A stretch of DNA of 64,000 nt from NCBI RefSeq assembly GCF_010723305.1, contig NZ_BLKW01000002.1:248001-312000 (forward strand), written 5' to 3'. The DNA is from Mycobacterium botniense (GTDB taxonomy: Bacteria > Actinomycetota > Actinomycetes > Mycobacteriales > Mycobacteriaceae). Each line of letters begins with the position of its first letter. The first letter of the stretch is position 1. Positions 1 to 8,429 of the stretch are shown in pieces. A model generated the notes under the pieces. The model saw only the letters and a program-made list of their open reading frames with translations. It did no database searches and had not been told where the DNA came from. The translations under genes were made by a program, and so were the position numbers.

Positions 1-1780
1 CTCGAGGATCGCCAAGGTGCTGGTCGCCAACCGCGGTGAGATCGCGGTTCGGGTGATCCGTGCGGCCCGGGATGCCGGCTTGTCCAGCGTGGCGGTCTAC
101 GCCGAGCCCGATGCCGACGCACCGCACGTCCGGCTGGCGGACGAGGCGTTTGCGCTGGGAGGCCAGACCTCGGCGGAGTCCTACCTGGATTTCGCCAAGC
201 TTCTCGACGCCGCTGAGAAGTCCGGTGCCAATGCCGTTCATCCCGGCTACGGGTTTTTGAGCGAGAATGCTGATTTCGCGCAGGCGGTCATCGACGCCGG
301 GCTGATCTGGATCGGGCCCAGCCCGCAGTCGATCCGCGACCTCGGGGACAAGGTCACTGCACGGCATATCGCCGCGCGGGCCAAGGCTCCGCTGGTGCCC
401 GGGACACCGGAGCCGGTCAAAGACGCCGACGAAGTGGTGGCCTTCGCCCGTGAGCACGGTGTGCCGATCGCCATCAAGGCGGCGTTCGGGGGCGGCGGCA
501 AGGGGATGAAAGTCGCCCGCACCCTCGAGGAGATCCCGCATCTTTATGAGTCGGCGGTGCGCGAGGCGACCGCCGCGTTCGGGCGCGGCGAATGTTTCGT
601 CGAGCGCTATCTGGACAAGCCCCGCCACGTGGAGGCCCAGGTGATCGCCGACCAGCACGGCAACGTGGTGGTCGCCGGTACCCGCGACTGCTCACTGCAG
701 CGGCGCTACCAGAAACTCGTCGAGGAGGCGCCGGCACCGTTTTTGACCGACGCGCAACGCAAAGAGATCCACGAATCCGCCAAGCGGATTTGCCGTGAAG
801 CCCACTATTACGGCGCGGGCACCGTGGAATTCCTGGTCGGCCAGGACGGTTTGATCTCCTTCCTGGAGGTCAACACCCGCCTGCAGGTCGAGCACCCGGT
901 CACCGAGGAAACCGCCGGCATCGACCTGGTTTTGCAACAGTTCAAGATCGCCAACGGCGAGAAACTCGATATCACCGAGGACCCGGCTCCGCGCGGACAC
1001 GCGATCGAATTCCGGATCAACGGCGAAGACGCGGGGCGCAACTTCCTGCCCGCGCCGGGTCCGGTCACCAAATTCCACCCCCCCAGCGGCCCGGGGGTGC
1101 GGCTGGACGCCGGGGTGGAAACCGGCTCGGTGATCGGCGGCCAGTTCGACTCGATGCTGGCCAAGCTGATCGTCTACGGCGCGACCCGTCAGGAAGCGAT
1201 CGCGCGGGCCCGCCGGGCACTCGACGAGTTCGAGGTCGAGGGCCTGGCCACGGTGATTCCGTTTCACCGGGCCATCGTGCGCGACCCGGCATTCATCGGT
1301 GACGAGAACGGCTTTTCGGTGCACACCCGCTGGATCGAGACCGAGTGGAACAACACTGTCGAGCCGTTCAGCGGCGGCGAGCCCCTCGATGACGAGGACG
1401 CCCGCCCACGGCAGAAGGTCGTTGTGGAGGTCGGTGGCCGACGCCTCGAGGTGTCACTTCCCGCCGACCTCGCACTCTCCGACGGCAGCAGCCGCGAACC
1501 CGCTGGTGTGATCCGCAAAAAGCCCAAGCCGCGCAAACGCGGCGGGCTCGGCGGCGCGGCAGCCTCGGGTGACGCGGTGACCGCGCCGATGCAGGGCACC
1601 GTGGTCAAGGTCGCTGTCGAAGAGGGGCAGCAGGTCGCCGCCGGTGATCTGGTGGTGGTGCTCGAGGCGATGAAAATGGAGAACCCGGTCACCGCGCACA
1701 AAGACGGCACGATCACCGGGCTGGCGGTCGAGGCCGGCGCTGCGATCACCCAGGGCACTGTGCTCGCCGAAATCAAGTAG
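1..1780 (+). CDS. accA3: Acyl-CoA carboxylase alpha subunit (biotin carboxylase + BCCP), 5' partial
   Basis: This is the biotinylated alpha subunit shared by mycobacterial acetyl-/propionyl-/long-chain acyl-CoA carboxylases; it carboxylates biotin and supplies malonyl-type units for fatty and mycolic acid synthesis in the cytosol. The frame is open to the window edge, reading SRIAK before a GTG at 17, and the M. tuberculosis protein has about a dozen further N-terminal residues, so the true start lies upstream of the window. Visible marks, numbered from that GTG: the ATP-grasp glycine loop GGGGKGMK near residue 160, the biotin carboxylase motif [11 protein letters not shown] near 290, an Ala/Lys/Arg-rich linker near 505, and the biotinyl motif EAMKMEN with Lys about 553. 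The domains are in the usual order and the C-terminus is complete. Confidence 0.97.
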   Translation, partial: SRIAKVLVANRGEIAVRVIRAARDAGLSSVAVYAEPDADAPHVRLADEAFALGGQTSAESYLDFAKLLDAAEKSGANAVHPGYGFLSENADFAQAVIDAGLIWIGPSPQSIRDLGDKVTARHIAARAKAPLVPGTPEPVKDADEVVAFAREHGVPIAIKAAFGGGGKGMKVARTLEEIPHLYESAVREATAAFGRGECFVERYLDKPRHVEAQVIADQHGNVVVAGTRDCSLQRRYQKLVEEAPAPFLTDAQRKEIHESAKRICREAHYYGAGTVEFLVGQDGLISFLEVNTRLQVEHPVTEETAGIDLVLQQFKIANGEKLDITEDPAPRGHAIEFRINGEDAGRNFLPAPGPVTKFHPPSGPGVRLDAGVETGSVIGGQFDSMLAKLIVYGATRQEAIARARRALDEFEVEGLATVIPFHRAIVRDPAFIGDENGFSVHTRWIETEWNNTVEPFSGGEPLDDEDARPRQKVVVEVGGRRLEVSLPADLALSDGSSREPAGVIRKKPKPRKRGGLGGAAASGDAVTAPMQGTVVKVAVEEGQQVAAGDLVVVLEAMKMENPVTAHKDGTITGLAVEAGAAITQGTVLAEIK

Positions 1781-2040
1781 CCGGCGGCCGGAAACCACCC
1801 GGGCACGGGACGGCGCGATCTCGGCGCCGGGCACGCGATCTGGCCAGGGCTGTTACCGACCGGGGCGGGGCTCGTTAGCGGGCCGGCCAAGACGCGGGTA
1901 CAGTCGAGACAGGTTGAGTTCACAGCCGCCCGGAGCAGCGTCATTGAGGTGTGGGGGCGCACGCACTCCCCGCCGTGAGGGCTTGTAGCGCTCGACGTGA
2001 TCCACAGTACGAATGTGTCGTCGACTGATGGAGTCACCGG

Positions 2041-2523
2041 ATGTTTTCTCCCCTTATCGCAGCATCCGCGGCGGCCGGAGCGGATGCGGGTTTTCCGTCC
2101 CGGCCGCGGCACAGCCGGACCGCCCGCTGGACCGTTCACCGAGGTCGGTCAACGGTGCTGGTCACCGCACACGGTGAACTCGACGCATGCAATGCCGCCC
2201 AGTTCACCGAGTACGTGCACTGTTGCGCCGCGCAGTGCAGGCGGCTGATACTCGATCTCAGTGGCGTGGAATTCTTTGGTACAGCTGGTTTTTCAGCTCT
2301 GCACATGATCAGTGCGCGCTGCGCGGACGCCGACGTGTCGTGGACTGTGGTGCCCAGCCGCGCCGTGTCGCGGGTACTGCAGATCTGCGACCCCGACCAC
2401 CTCCTGCCGACCGTGGAATCAGTGGCCGAAACAGTGGCGGTGGCGCCGGCGGACCCCTGGGAGCAGCGGCGCCTATTGCAACTGGTCTCGCAGCCGTGCG
2501 AGGGATTTGGCGAGCAGGCGTGA
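2041..2523 (+). CDS. STAS-domain anti-anti-sigma factor next to sigF
   Basis: A 160-residue protein with a STAS fold from about residue 40 to 140 (VTAHGELDA and DLSGVEFFGTAGFSAL are the diagnostic strands and helix). Such proteins bind anti-sigma factors and release the sigma factor when dephosphorylated. The usual phosphoacceptor Ser of the family's D-S-[ST]-G motif falls in G-T-A-G here, so any phosphorylation would be on Thr. Seven cysteines, including a CC pair, could allow redox control; M. tuberculosis RsfA is reported to be redox-regulated, but applying that here is inference. The ATG has a GGAG ribosome site 7 nt upstream. Its last 51 bp overlap the 3' end of sigF on the opposite strand, so the two mRNAs are complementary at their ends. 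Its natural partner is probably RsbW. Confidence 0.85.
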   Translation: MFSPLIAASAAAGADAGFPSRPRHSRTARWTVHRGRSTVLVTAHGELDACNAAQFTEYVHCCAAQCRRLILDLSGVEFFGTAGFSALHMISARCADADVSWTVVPSRAVSRVLQICDPDHLLPTVESVAETVAVAPADPWEQRRLLQLVSQPCEGFGEQA

Positions 2524-3273
2524 CACGTGCATCTGGGAGATCCCGATCCGCTCAGCGATCTGGGTCTGGGTCATCGACTCGAAGAACCTGAGCACCACCA
2601 CTGTTCGTTCGCGCTCGGGTAACGCGCTGAGCAAGGGACGCAGCGCCTGCTGGTTTTCGATCCGCTCCAGCCGGGCATCGACGTCGCCGAGGGTGTCGGC
2701 GATGGCGCGGACGTCGTCGTCACCGCCGCCGCTGCCGCTGTCGATCGACAACGTGTTATAGGAGCTGCCCGCCACCAGGCCCTCGACCACCTCAAGACGG
2801 TCCATGTCGAGTTCCTCGGCCAGTTCTGAGGCGGTGGGCGCCCGCCCGAGCCGTTGCGACAGCTCCGCAGTGGCGGTGCCCAGTCGCAAATGCAGCTCCT
2901 TGAGCCGCCGCGGAACCTTCACCGACCAGCTGTTGTCCCGAAAGTGGCGCCGGACCTCGCCCATGATGGTCGGGACCGCAAAAGACACGAAATCGGATCC
3001 CGCGCCCACATCGAACCGCGCGACCGCGTTCACCAGCCCCACCCGTGCCACCTGCACGAGGTCCTCACGCGGCTCGCCGCGGCCTTCGAAGCGCCGCGCG
3101 ATGTGATCGGCCAACGGCAAACAGCGTTCCACGATCTTGTCGCGCTGACGCTGAAACTCCGGCGAGCCGGCATCAAACGCGGCCAGCTCACCAAACATGT
3201 CCACAACATCGGCGTAGTCGTGAGGCCGTTCCTGAGGTCGCGAAGCCGAGCTACCGCCAGCCCGCGACGTCAC
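2473..3273 (-). CDS. sigF: Stress-response sigma factor SigF
   Basis: Group 3 (SigB/SigF-type) sigma-70 factor of 266 residues, close to the M. tuberculosis length. Region 2 is visible at residues about 60-120 (DLVQVARVGLVNAVARFD, then VSFAVPTIMGEVRRHFRD), region 3 near 140-170, and the region 4 helix-turn-helix at the C-terminus (TQTQIAERIGISQMHVSRLL). It directs RNA polymerase to GTTT-N15-17-GGGTAT promoters, one of which lies upstream of its own operon at 3996-4022. The GTG start overlaps the rsbW TGA (GTGA), so sigma and anti-sigma are translationally coupled. Its 3' end is overlapped by the convergent STAS gene. Confidence 0.96.
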   Translation of the reverse strand: MTSRAGGSSASRPQERPHDYADVVDMFGELAAFDAGSPEFQRQRDKIVERCLPLADHIARRFEGRGEPREDLVQVARVGLVNAVARFDVGAGSDFVSFAVPTIMGEVRRHFRDNSWSVKVPRRLKELHLRLGTATAELSQRLGRAPTASELAEELDMDRLEVVEGLVAGSSYNTLSIDSGSGGGDDDVRAIADTLGDVDARLERIENQQALRPLLSALPERERTVVVLRFFESMTQTQIAERIGISQMHVSRLLAKSLARLRDQLQ

Positions 3274-3704
3274 CTGGCAGAGCCCGTCCGTCGGGTCGTC
3301 AGGGTGATGCCGAATACCCCGCCGGCTGCGCCGGGCCGGTGATCATCGTGGAAGGTTCGTACGTCGTCGGCCAGCGATGTCAGCACATGCCAGCTGAAAC
3401 TGCCGGGTGCCACCACATCGAAGGTCGCGCAGGTCGTGGAGGCTTCGATCACCACCTCGTCTGCGCGCGGATCCACAACCACCACAAGCGTGGCGTCGGG
3501 GGTCGCCGAGCGGATCAACCGGGTGCAGACTTCGTCGACCGCCAGCCGCACATCGGCTACCGCGTCGAAATCGAGATCCTCGAAGGTGCCGATCGCACCG
3601 ACCAGCGTGCGCACTATCGCCAGATTCTCCAGACGCGCCGCGACCCGCAGCTCCACGGCGCGCTCACCCCGTCGATGCTTGCCACCCGGCAATTCGGCGG
3701 TCAT
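3270..3704 (-). CDS. rsbW: Anti-sigma-F factor RsbW (UsfX), GHKL kinase fold
   Basis: A 144-residue anti-sigma factor that sequesters SigF. The histidine-kinase-like ATPase fold is recognisable from AVELRVAARLENL onward, with the N-box region at DEVCTRLI and the ATP-lid/C-terminal part GVFGITLTTR. A longer reading is possible from 3824, but the ATG at 3704 is preceded by a strong GGGAGG site 4-5 nt upstream and gives almost the M. tuberculosis length (145), so it is chosen. The stop overlaps the sigF start by 4 bp. Transcription from the SigF promoter at 3996-4022 would leave an untranslated leader of nearly 290 nt. Confidence 0.95.
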   Translation of the reverse strand: MTAELPGGKHRRGERAVELRVAARLENLAIVRTLVGAIGTFEDLDFDAVADVRLAVDEVCTRLIRSATPDATLVVVVDPRADEVVIEASTTCATFDVVAPGSFSWHVLTSLADDVRTFHDDHRPGAAGGVFGITLTTRRTGSAR

Positions 3705-3752
3705 GTGGCCTCCCGGACGTACCGGACCGACACTACCCCAGGGCTGCACCGG

Positions 3753-3777
3753 GTTAGTCATAATAGCCGCCGGGTAC
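3753..3777 (+). promoter_or_regulatory. Possible SigF-like promoter for a leaderless small ORF
   Basis: GTTA, 15 nt spacer, GGGTAC on the plus strand resembles the SigF consensus GTTT-N15-17-GGGTAT with one mismatch in each box. The predicted start of transcription falls about 7 nt downstream, essentially at the GTG at 3785, which has no ribosome site. This would make the small membrane protein leaderless. It is a motif match only. Confidence 0.3.
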
Positions 3778-3784
3778 TCGGCTG

Positions 3785-3937
3785 GTGAGAGACGACACCG
3801 GCCAGACCGAACCGCATCGGGCATGGCGGCCGGGGCGAACAGCCGTGATCGCAGGGGTCATGCTGCTGGTGTTGATCTCGGTCGCAGTGATGGTGTACGT
3901 GATGGCTGTTGTGATCGTTTCCCCCATGATGGGATGA
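3785..3937 (+). CDS. Small single-pass membrane protein (50 aa), divergent to rsbW
   Basis: Translation from GTG 3785 to TGA 3935 gives 50 residues. A polar, Arg-containing N-terminus (RDDTGQTEPHRAWRPGR) is followed by one long hydrophobic stretch (AVIAGVMLLVLISVAVMVYV) and a short tail. About three quarters of third codon positions are G or C, compatible with coding in this genome. There is no Shine-Dalgarno sequence, but a SigF-like promoter ends 7 nt before the GTG, which would suit leaderless translation. The gene lies antisense to the leader of the rsbW-sigF transcript. The opposite strand reads as an implausible His-rich peptide. No family is recognised; it may be a non-coding coincidence. 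Confidence 0.42.
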   Translation: MRDDTGQTEPHRAWRPGRTAVIAGVMLLVLISVAVMVYVMAVVIVSPMMG

Positions 3938-3995
3938 GGGCTGTCGCTCGCTAGTGCTGTGCGTGCTGGCTCGGTGCAAGTCATGGTCCCAGGTA

Positions 3996-4022
3996 ATACC
4001 CGCTCACCGCAGCGGCTCAAAC
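3996..4022 (-). promoter_or_regulatory. SigF-dependent promoter of the rsbW-sigF operon
   Basis: Read on the minus strand: GTTT (4022-4019), 17-nt spacer, GGGTAT (4001-3996). Both boxes match the published SigF consensus (GTTT-N15-17-GGGTAT) exactly, and the next genes downstream are rsbW and sigF, whose M. tuberculosis counterparts are autoregulated from the same kind of promoter. Transcription would begin near 3989. Confidence 0.8.
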
Positions 4023-4050
4023 AACCACACAGCTGCACTGTCAGGGCAGC

Positions 4051-4086
4051 CGACCGACGGATCAACCGACGGATCGACCGACGGAT
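4051..4086 (+). repeat. Three tandem 12-bp repeats ahead of a ribosome binding site
   Basis: CGACCGACGGAT, CAACCGACGGAT and CGACCGACGGAT follow each other without spacing; only the second base of unit two differs. The array ends directly at the AAGGAG ribosome site of the gene at 4099 and starts 29 bp from the -35 box of the divergent SigF promoter. It could be a regulator binding array or a slippage-prone length polymorphism. Confidence 0.85.
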
Positions 4087-4098
4087 AAGGAGATCGGG

Positions 4099-4284
4099 AT
4101 GCACAACCGCGACCAACGTTCCGACGAAATCCCTATCGCCGACGCCGTCGAGCAACACCAAGAAACCGCGCCGGTGCCAGACGCGCCCGACACGCCCGAC
4201 CCGCCGACTGAGGCCGATCCGCGTGACTGGCATGAGCAACTGCTGGAATTCGGTGATGACGACCGCGACGAGTACCGGGGATAA
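4099..4284 (+). CDS. Small acidic hypothetical protein (61 aa)
   Basis: The ATG is preceded by AAGGAG with 6-nt spacing, one of the best ribosome sites in the window. The product is hydrophilic and acidic: a Pro/Asp-rich middle (PVPDAPDTPDPPTEADP) and an aromatic, acidic tail (DWHEQLLEFGDDDRDEYRG), with no membrane segment or cysteine. It ends 30 bp before the membrane protein at 4315, so the two may be cotranscribed, and it lies divergent to the SigF promoter. The family is not recognised and no function is proposed. Confidence 0.7.
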   Translation: MHNRDQRSDEIPIADAVEQHQETAPVPDAPDTPDPPTEADPRDWHEQLLEFGDDDRDEYRG

Positions 4285-4314
4285 TCCCGGCCCGCCACAC
4301 CTACGCTTGGTGGT

Positions 4315-4743
4315 GTGAGGCACGTTCTGCTGCGCGCAGCCGTCTTCCTGGGTTCGTGGGCGATTGGACTGCGGGTGGCGGCGTGGCTGGTTCCCGGTGT
4401 TTCGGTGTCGGCACCCGGGTTCACTGTCGCCGTCGTGGTGTTCTCGGCCGCGCAGGCGATGCTTTCACTGGTGCTGTTGAAGCTGCCCCGCGCCTATGCG
4501 TCGCTGTCGCTGGGGGGCGCCGGGCTGGTGTTGACCCTCGCCGCGCTGAGTCTCGCCGCGGTGTTGACTGAGGGCCTCCACATCGGCGGCATGACCTCCT
4601 GGGTCGCTGTCACGGTTGTCGTGTGGCTGGTGACAACGGTTGGCGCGATTTCGGTGCCCGACGCGTTGTTTCGCGGCGAAGCCGCCGCGACCGAAGAAAG
4701 CGAGGGAAAAGAGCGCTCCGGGCCGCGCGGACAGCGCGGATAG
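4315..4743 (+). CDS. Four-helix membrane protein, phage-holin superfamily IV-like
   Basis: A 142-residue integral membrane protein with four hydrophobic segments, roughly residues 4-26, 34-55, 65-85 and 93-113, followed by a charged Glu/Lys/Arg tail. The pattern RVAAWLVPGVSV ... LTEGLHIGGM, two helix pairs each ending in a short Pro/Gly turn, is typical of the PF04020 group of uncharacterised bacterial membrane proteins named after holins; no holin role is implied. The GTG start lacks an obvious ribosome site. It sits between the acidic 61-residue gene and the UsfY-like gene on the same strand, possibly all linked to the SigF regulon. Confidence 0.75.
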   Translation: MRHVLLRAAVFLGSWAIGLRVAAWLVPGVSVSAPGFTVAVVVFSAAQAMLSLVLLKLPRAYASLSLGGAGLVLTLAALSLAAVLTEGLHIGGMTSWVAVTVVVWLVTTVGAISVPDALFRGEAAATEESEGKERSGPRGQRG

Positions 4744-4794
4744 CCGCATGGCCTGCCCGGGGCATTCGTCAGAGGCCGCCCGGAAGGGGAGCTG

Positions 4795-5121
4795 ATGGGA
4801 GACACGCATCACGACCCGATCGACCATTGCCGCACCACGCAACCGCATGCCGGTATCACGATGAAAGACAACTTCTTCTGGCCGGGGTTCATTCTGCTCG
4901 CGGTCGCATTGTTGGGGGCGGTCAGCACCGTGGCGGCCGCCGCCTACCACCATTACGAGTGGCTGGCGACGACGGGACTGATCACCGCACTCGCGACCGT
5001 CGCCGCGGTGCTGTGGTTCATGTCCGAGCGGCGCCGCGTCCTGCGCATCGAGCAGCGCTGGCAGGCGGCCGGTCCAGACAGCCGGAGCGGGGAGCGCACC
5101 GGATCCACGTCAGCCGAGTAG
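4795..5121 (+). CDS. usfY: UsfY-like small membrane protein
   Basis: A 108-residue protein beginning MGDTHHDPIDHCRTTQPHAG, a start I recognise from UsfY of the M. tuberculosis sigF locus, then WPGFILLAVALLG and a second hydrophobic stretch (LITALATVAAVLWFM), so two membrane helices and a basic cytoplasmic tail (ERRRVLRIEQRW). The ATG has AAGGGGAG 5 nt upstream. UsfY has no known biochemical function. In M. tuberculosis it is on the same strand as rsbW-sigF; here it is on the opposite strand and separated from them by two other genes, so it cannot share their transcript. No clean SigF promoter was found directly upstream. Confidence 0.7.
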   Translation: MGDTHHDPIDHCRTTQPHAGITMKDNFFWPGFILLAVALLGAVSTVAAAAYHHYEWLATTGLITALATVAAVLWFMSERRRVLRIEQRWQAAGPDSRSGERTGSTSAE

Positions 5122-5316
5122 GGCCGGGCCCGCGATCGGAGGTGCACCCATCGTCCGTGCCAGCACCATCGGCACAAACCAGCCGGCCCCTGCCATGCCC
5201 ACCAGCTACCGCGCTCACGCCACACGCGGTAATGCGCACGAGCGCCCAGACGCCCGCCGCCCAGCACAGGGCCGGTGCCCCGAACGCCAGCAGGGTAAAC
5301 CGCCAGCCAGTCGGGG

Positions 5317-6645
<1,329 letters not shown>

Positions 6646-6668
6646 GATCACCATGATACCGCGTATTT

Positions 6669-6705
6669 TTACGGAATTCTGATGGCACACCGTAACTATT
6701 ACGGT
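6669..6705. promoter_or_regulatory. Candidate LrpA operator ahead of lat
   Basis: A perfect inverted repeat ACCGTAA-CTA-TTACGGT occupies 6689-6705, and a further half-site TTACGG lies at 6669-6674, 21 bp (two helical turns) from the left arm. A TATATA element at 6705-6710 reads as a -10 box toward lat and would place its transcription start inside the repeat. The stretch is unusually AT-rich for this genome and spans the lrpA stop codon. Binding by LrpA is inference from position and symmetry. Confidence 0.6.
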
Positions 6706-7151
6706 ATATACTGTCGGCCACTGTAAAATGTCTGTAAGATAATGGTGCTTCGGGTGCGCACGTTCGCCGTGGTGCGGATGCGTTGCAGCAAATCTTCGAG
6801 CGCGCGCGCGGATTCGACGCGCACCAGCAGGATGTAGCTTTCCTCACCGGCCACCGAGTGACACGACTCGATCGCCTCGATGTGTTCGAGACGAGCGGGC
6901 GCATCATCGGGCTGAGAAGGATCGAGAGGGGTGATCGCCACGAACGCCGACAGCTGCTGGCCCACCGCTTCGGGGTTGATCCGCGCCGTGTACCCGGTCA
7001 CCACACCGCGCGATTCCAGCCTGCGCACCCGCGACTGGACCGCCGACACCGACAGGCCGGTGCTCGCGGCCAGCTGTGACAGGGTGGCCCGGCCGTCAGC
7101 GACCAGCGCGCGCACCAGAATCCTGTCGATCTCGTCCAGTGCGTCACCCAT
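6699..7151 (-). CDS. lrpA: Lrp/AsnC-family transcriptional regulator LrpA
   Basis: A 150-residue feast/famine regulator, the same length as the M. tuberculosis protein. The N-terminal helix-turn-helix is LSQLAASTGLSVSAVQSRVRRLE (residues about 24-46), and the C-terminal RAM ligand domain runs from about 70 (FVAITPLD ... ESCHSVAGEESYILLVRVESARALEDLLQRIRT). It very probably senses an amino acid such as lysine and controls the flanking genes. It is divergent from the DUF1338 gene, with only 30 bp between the two start codons, and is followed by lat on the same strand. The stop TAA lies in the palindrome described at 6689-6705. Confidence 0.94.
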   Translation of the reverse strand: MGDALDEIDRILVRALVADGRATLSQLAASTGLSVSAVQSRVRRLESRGVVTGYTARINPEAVGQQLSAFVAITPLDPSQPDDAPARLEHIEAIESCHSVAGEESYILLVRVESARALEDLLQRIRTTANVRTRSTIILQTFYSGRQYIP

Positions 7152-7181
7152 GGGCGGAGACTATCGCAGCGGCGGCGGCCG

Positions 7182-8429
7182 ATGAGCCCCGCAAAGATGT
7201 TACCCACATGGCGGCTGCGGGCGCGTTTTGCCGCCGGGCTTTCGGCCATGTACGCCCGCGAGGTACCCGCCTATTCCACGCTGCTGCGGGTATGCGCGCA
7301 GGTCAACCACGAGTACGCGGCGCGCAACCCGGCCGCCGAGCGGCTGGGCTCGCTGCACCGGGTGACCGCCGAGCGCCACGGCGCCATCCGGGTGGGCAGC
7401 CCGGCCGAACTGGCCGACGTCGCTGACCTGTTCGCCGCTTTCGGCATGCTGCCGGTGGGCTACTACGATCTGCGTGACGCCGCCTCGCCTATTCCGGTGG
7501 TGTCAACAGCTTTCCGCCCTGTCGACGCAGAAGAGTTGGCGCGCAACCCGTTTCGGGTCTTCACCTCGATGCTGGCGCTGCGCGACTCGCGGTTTTTCAG
7601 CACCGATCTGCGTGCACGGGTGCAGGCTTTCCTCGACCGGCGGCAGCTGTTCGACCCCGCGCTGATCGCACAAGCCCGGTCGATCGCCGCCGACGGCGGT
7701 GCCGACGCCGACGCGGCCGAAACCTTCGTCGGGCAGGCGGTGGCGGCGTTCGCCCTGTCACGTGAGCCGATCGACAAATCCTGGTATGACGAGCTGTCGC
7801 GGGTTTCCGCGGTGGCGGCCGATATCGCCGCGACGGGCTCCACCCACATCAACCACCTGACGCCGCGGGTGCTCGACATCGACGCACTTTATCGGCGGAT
7901 GAGCGCGCACGGTGTCACCATGATCGATGCCATTCACGGCCCGCCCCGTACCGACGGCCCCGCTGTGCTGCTGCGTCAGACGTCGTTTCGCGCCCTCGCC
8001 GAACCACGCCGATTCCGCATGCGCGACGGAACCCTCGCCGAGCAGACGGTGCGGGTCCGCTTCGGCGAGGTCGAGGCGCGCGGCGTGGCGCTCACCCCGA
8101 AAGGCCGCGGGCGCTACGATGCCGCGATGGCCGCACCCGATCCGGCGCAGGTGTGGGACGACTACTTCCCGTCGACCGATGCACAGATGGCCGCCCAGCA
8201 GCTGGCCTATTACCACCGCGGTGACCCGTCCAAACCCATTGTGTACGAGGACTTCCTGCCCACCTCAGCGGCGGGCATCTTCCGCTCCAACCTGGATCGC
8301 GACAGCGAGGCCGCTGCGGGCGCCGACGAGTCCGGTTACACCGCGAGCTGGATGGCCGGTGCCGTCGGCCGTCCCATCTACGACCCCGACGCCCTCTACG
8401 AGACGCTTTCCCGGGAGGCAGCGTCGTGA
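7182..8429 (+). CDS. DUF1338 2-oxoadipate dioxygenase/decarboxylase family protein
   Basis: A 415-residue member of the DUF1338/VOC-like family (HglS/YdcJ type). In Pseudomonas putida, HglS converts 2-oxoadipate to D-2-hydroxyglutarate with Fe(II) and O2. Family marks are TAERHGAIRVGSPAEL near residue 62, MLPVGYYDLRDA, TAFRPVDAEELARNPFRVFTS, and STHINHLTPRVLDID near 222, which supply His residues of the expected metal site. The context is strong: it lies between the lysine aminotransferase/LrpA pair and pcd, whose product aminoadipate becomes 2-oxoadipate by transamination. The stop overlaps the pcd start by 4 bp (GTGA). Substrate assignment in mycobacteria is inference. Confidence 0.85.
   Translation: MSPAKMLPTWRLRARFAAGLSAMYAREVPAYSTLLRVCAQVNHEYAARNPAAERLGSLHRVTAERHGAIRVGSPAELADVADLFAAFGMLPVGYYDLRDAASPIPVVSTAFRPVDAEELARNPFRVFTSMLALRDSRFFSTDLRARVQAFLDRRQLFDPALIAQARSIAADGGADADAAETFVGQAVAAFALSREPIDKSWYDELSRVSAVAADIAATGSTHINHLTPRVLDIDALYRRMSAHGVTMIDAIHGPPRTDGPAVLLRQTSFRALAEPRRFRMRDGTLAEQTVRVRFGEVEARGVALTPKGRGRYDAAMAAPDPAQVWDDYFPSTDAQMAAQQLAYYHRGDPSKPIVYEDFLPTSAAGIFRSNLDRDSEAAAGADESGYTASWMAGAVGRPIYDPDALYETLSREAAS

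Noticed and set aside
3758..3979. His-rich 73-residue minus-strand frame (TTG start)
   Set aside because: It is the mirror of Val/Met/Ile codons of the plus-strand hydrophobic ORF and has no ribosome site.
4051..4086. 12-bp repeats as a CRISPR array
   Set aside because: Units are contiguous with no spacers and far too short.
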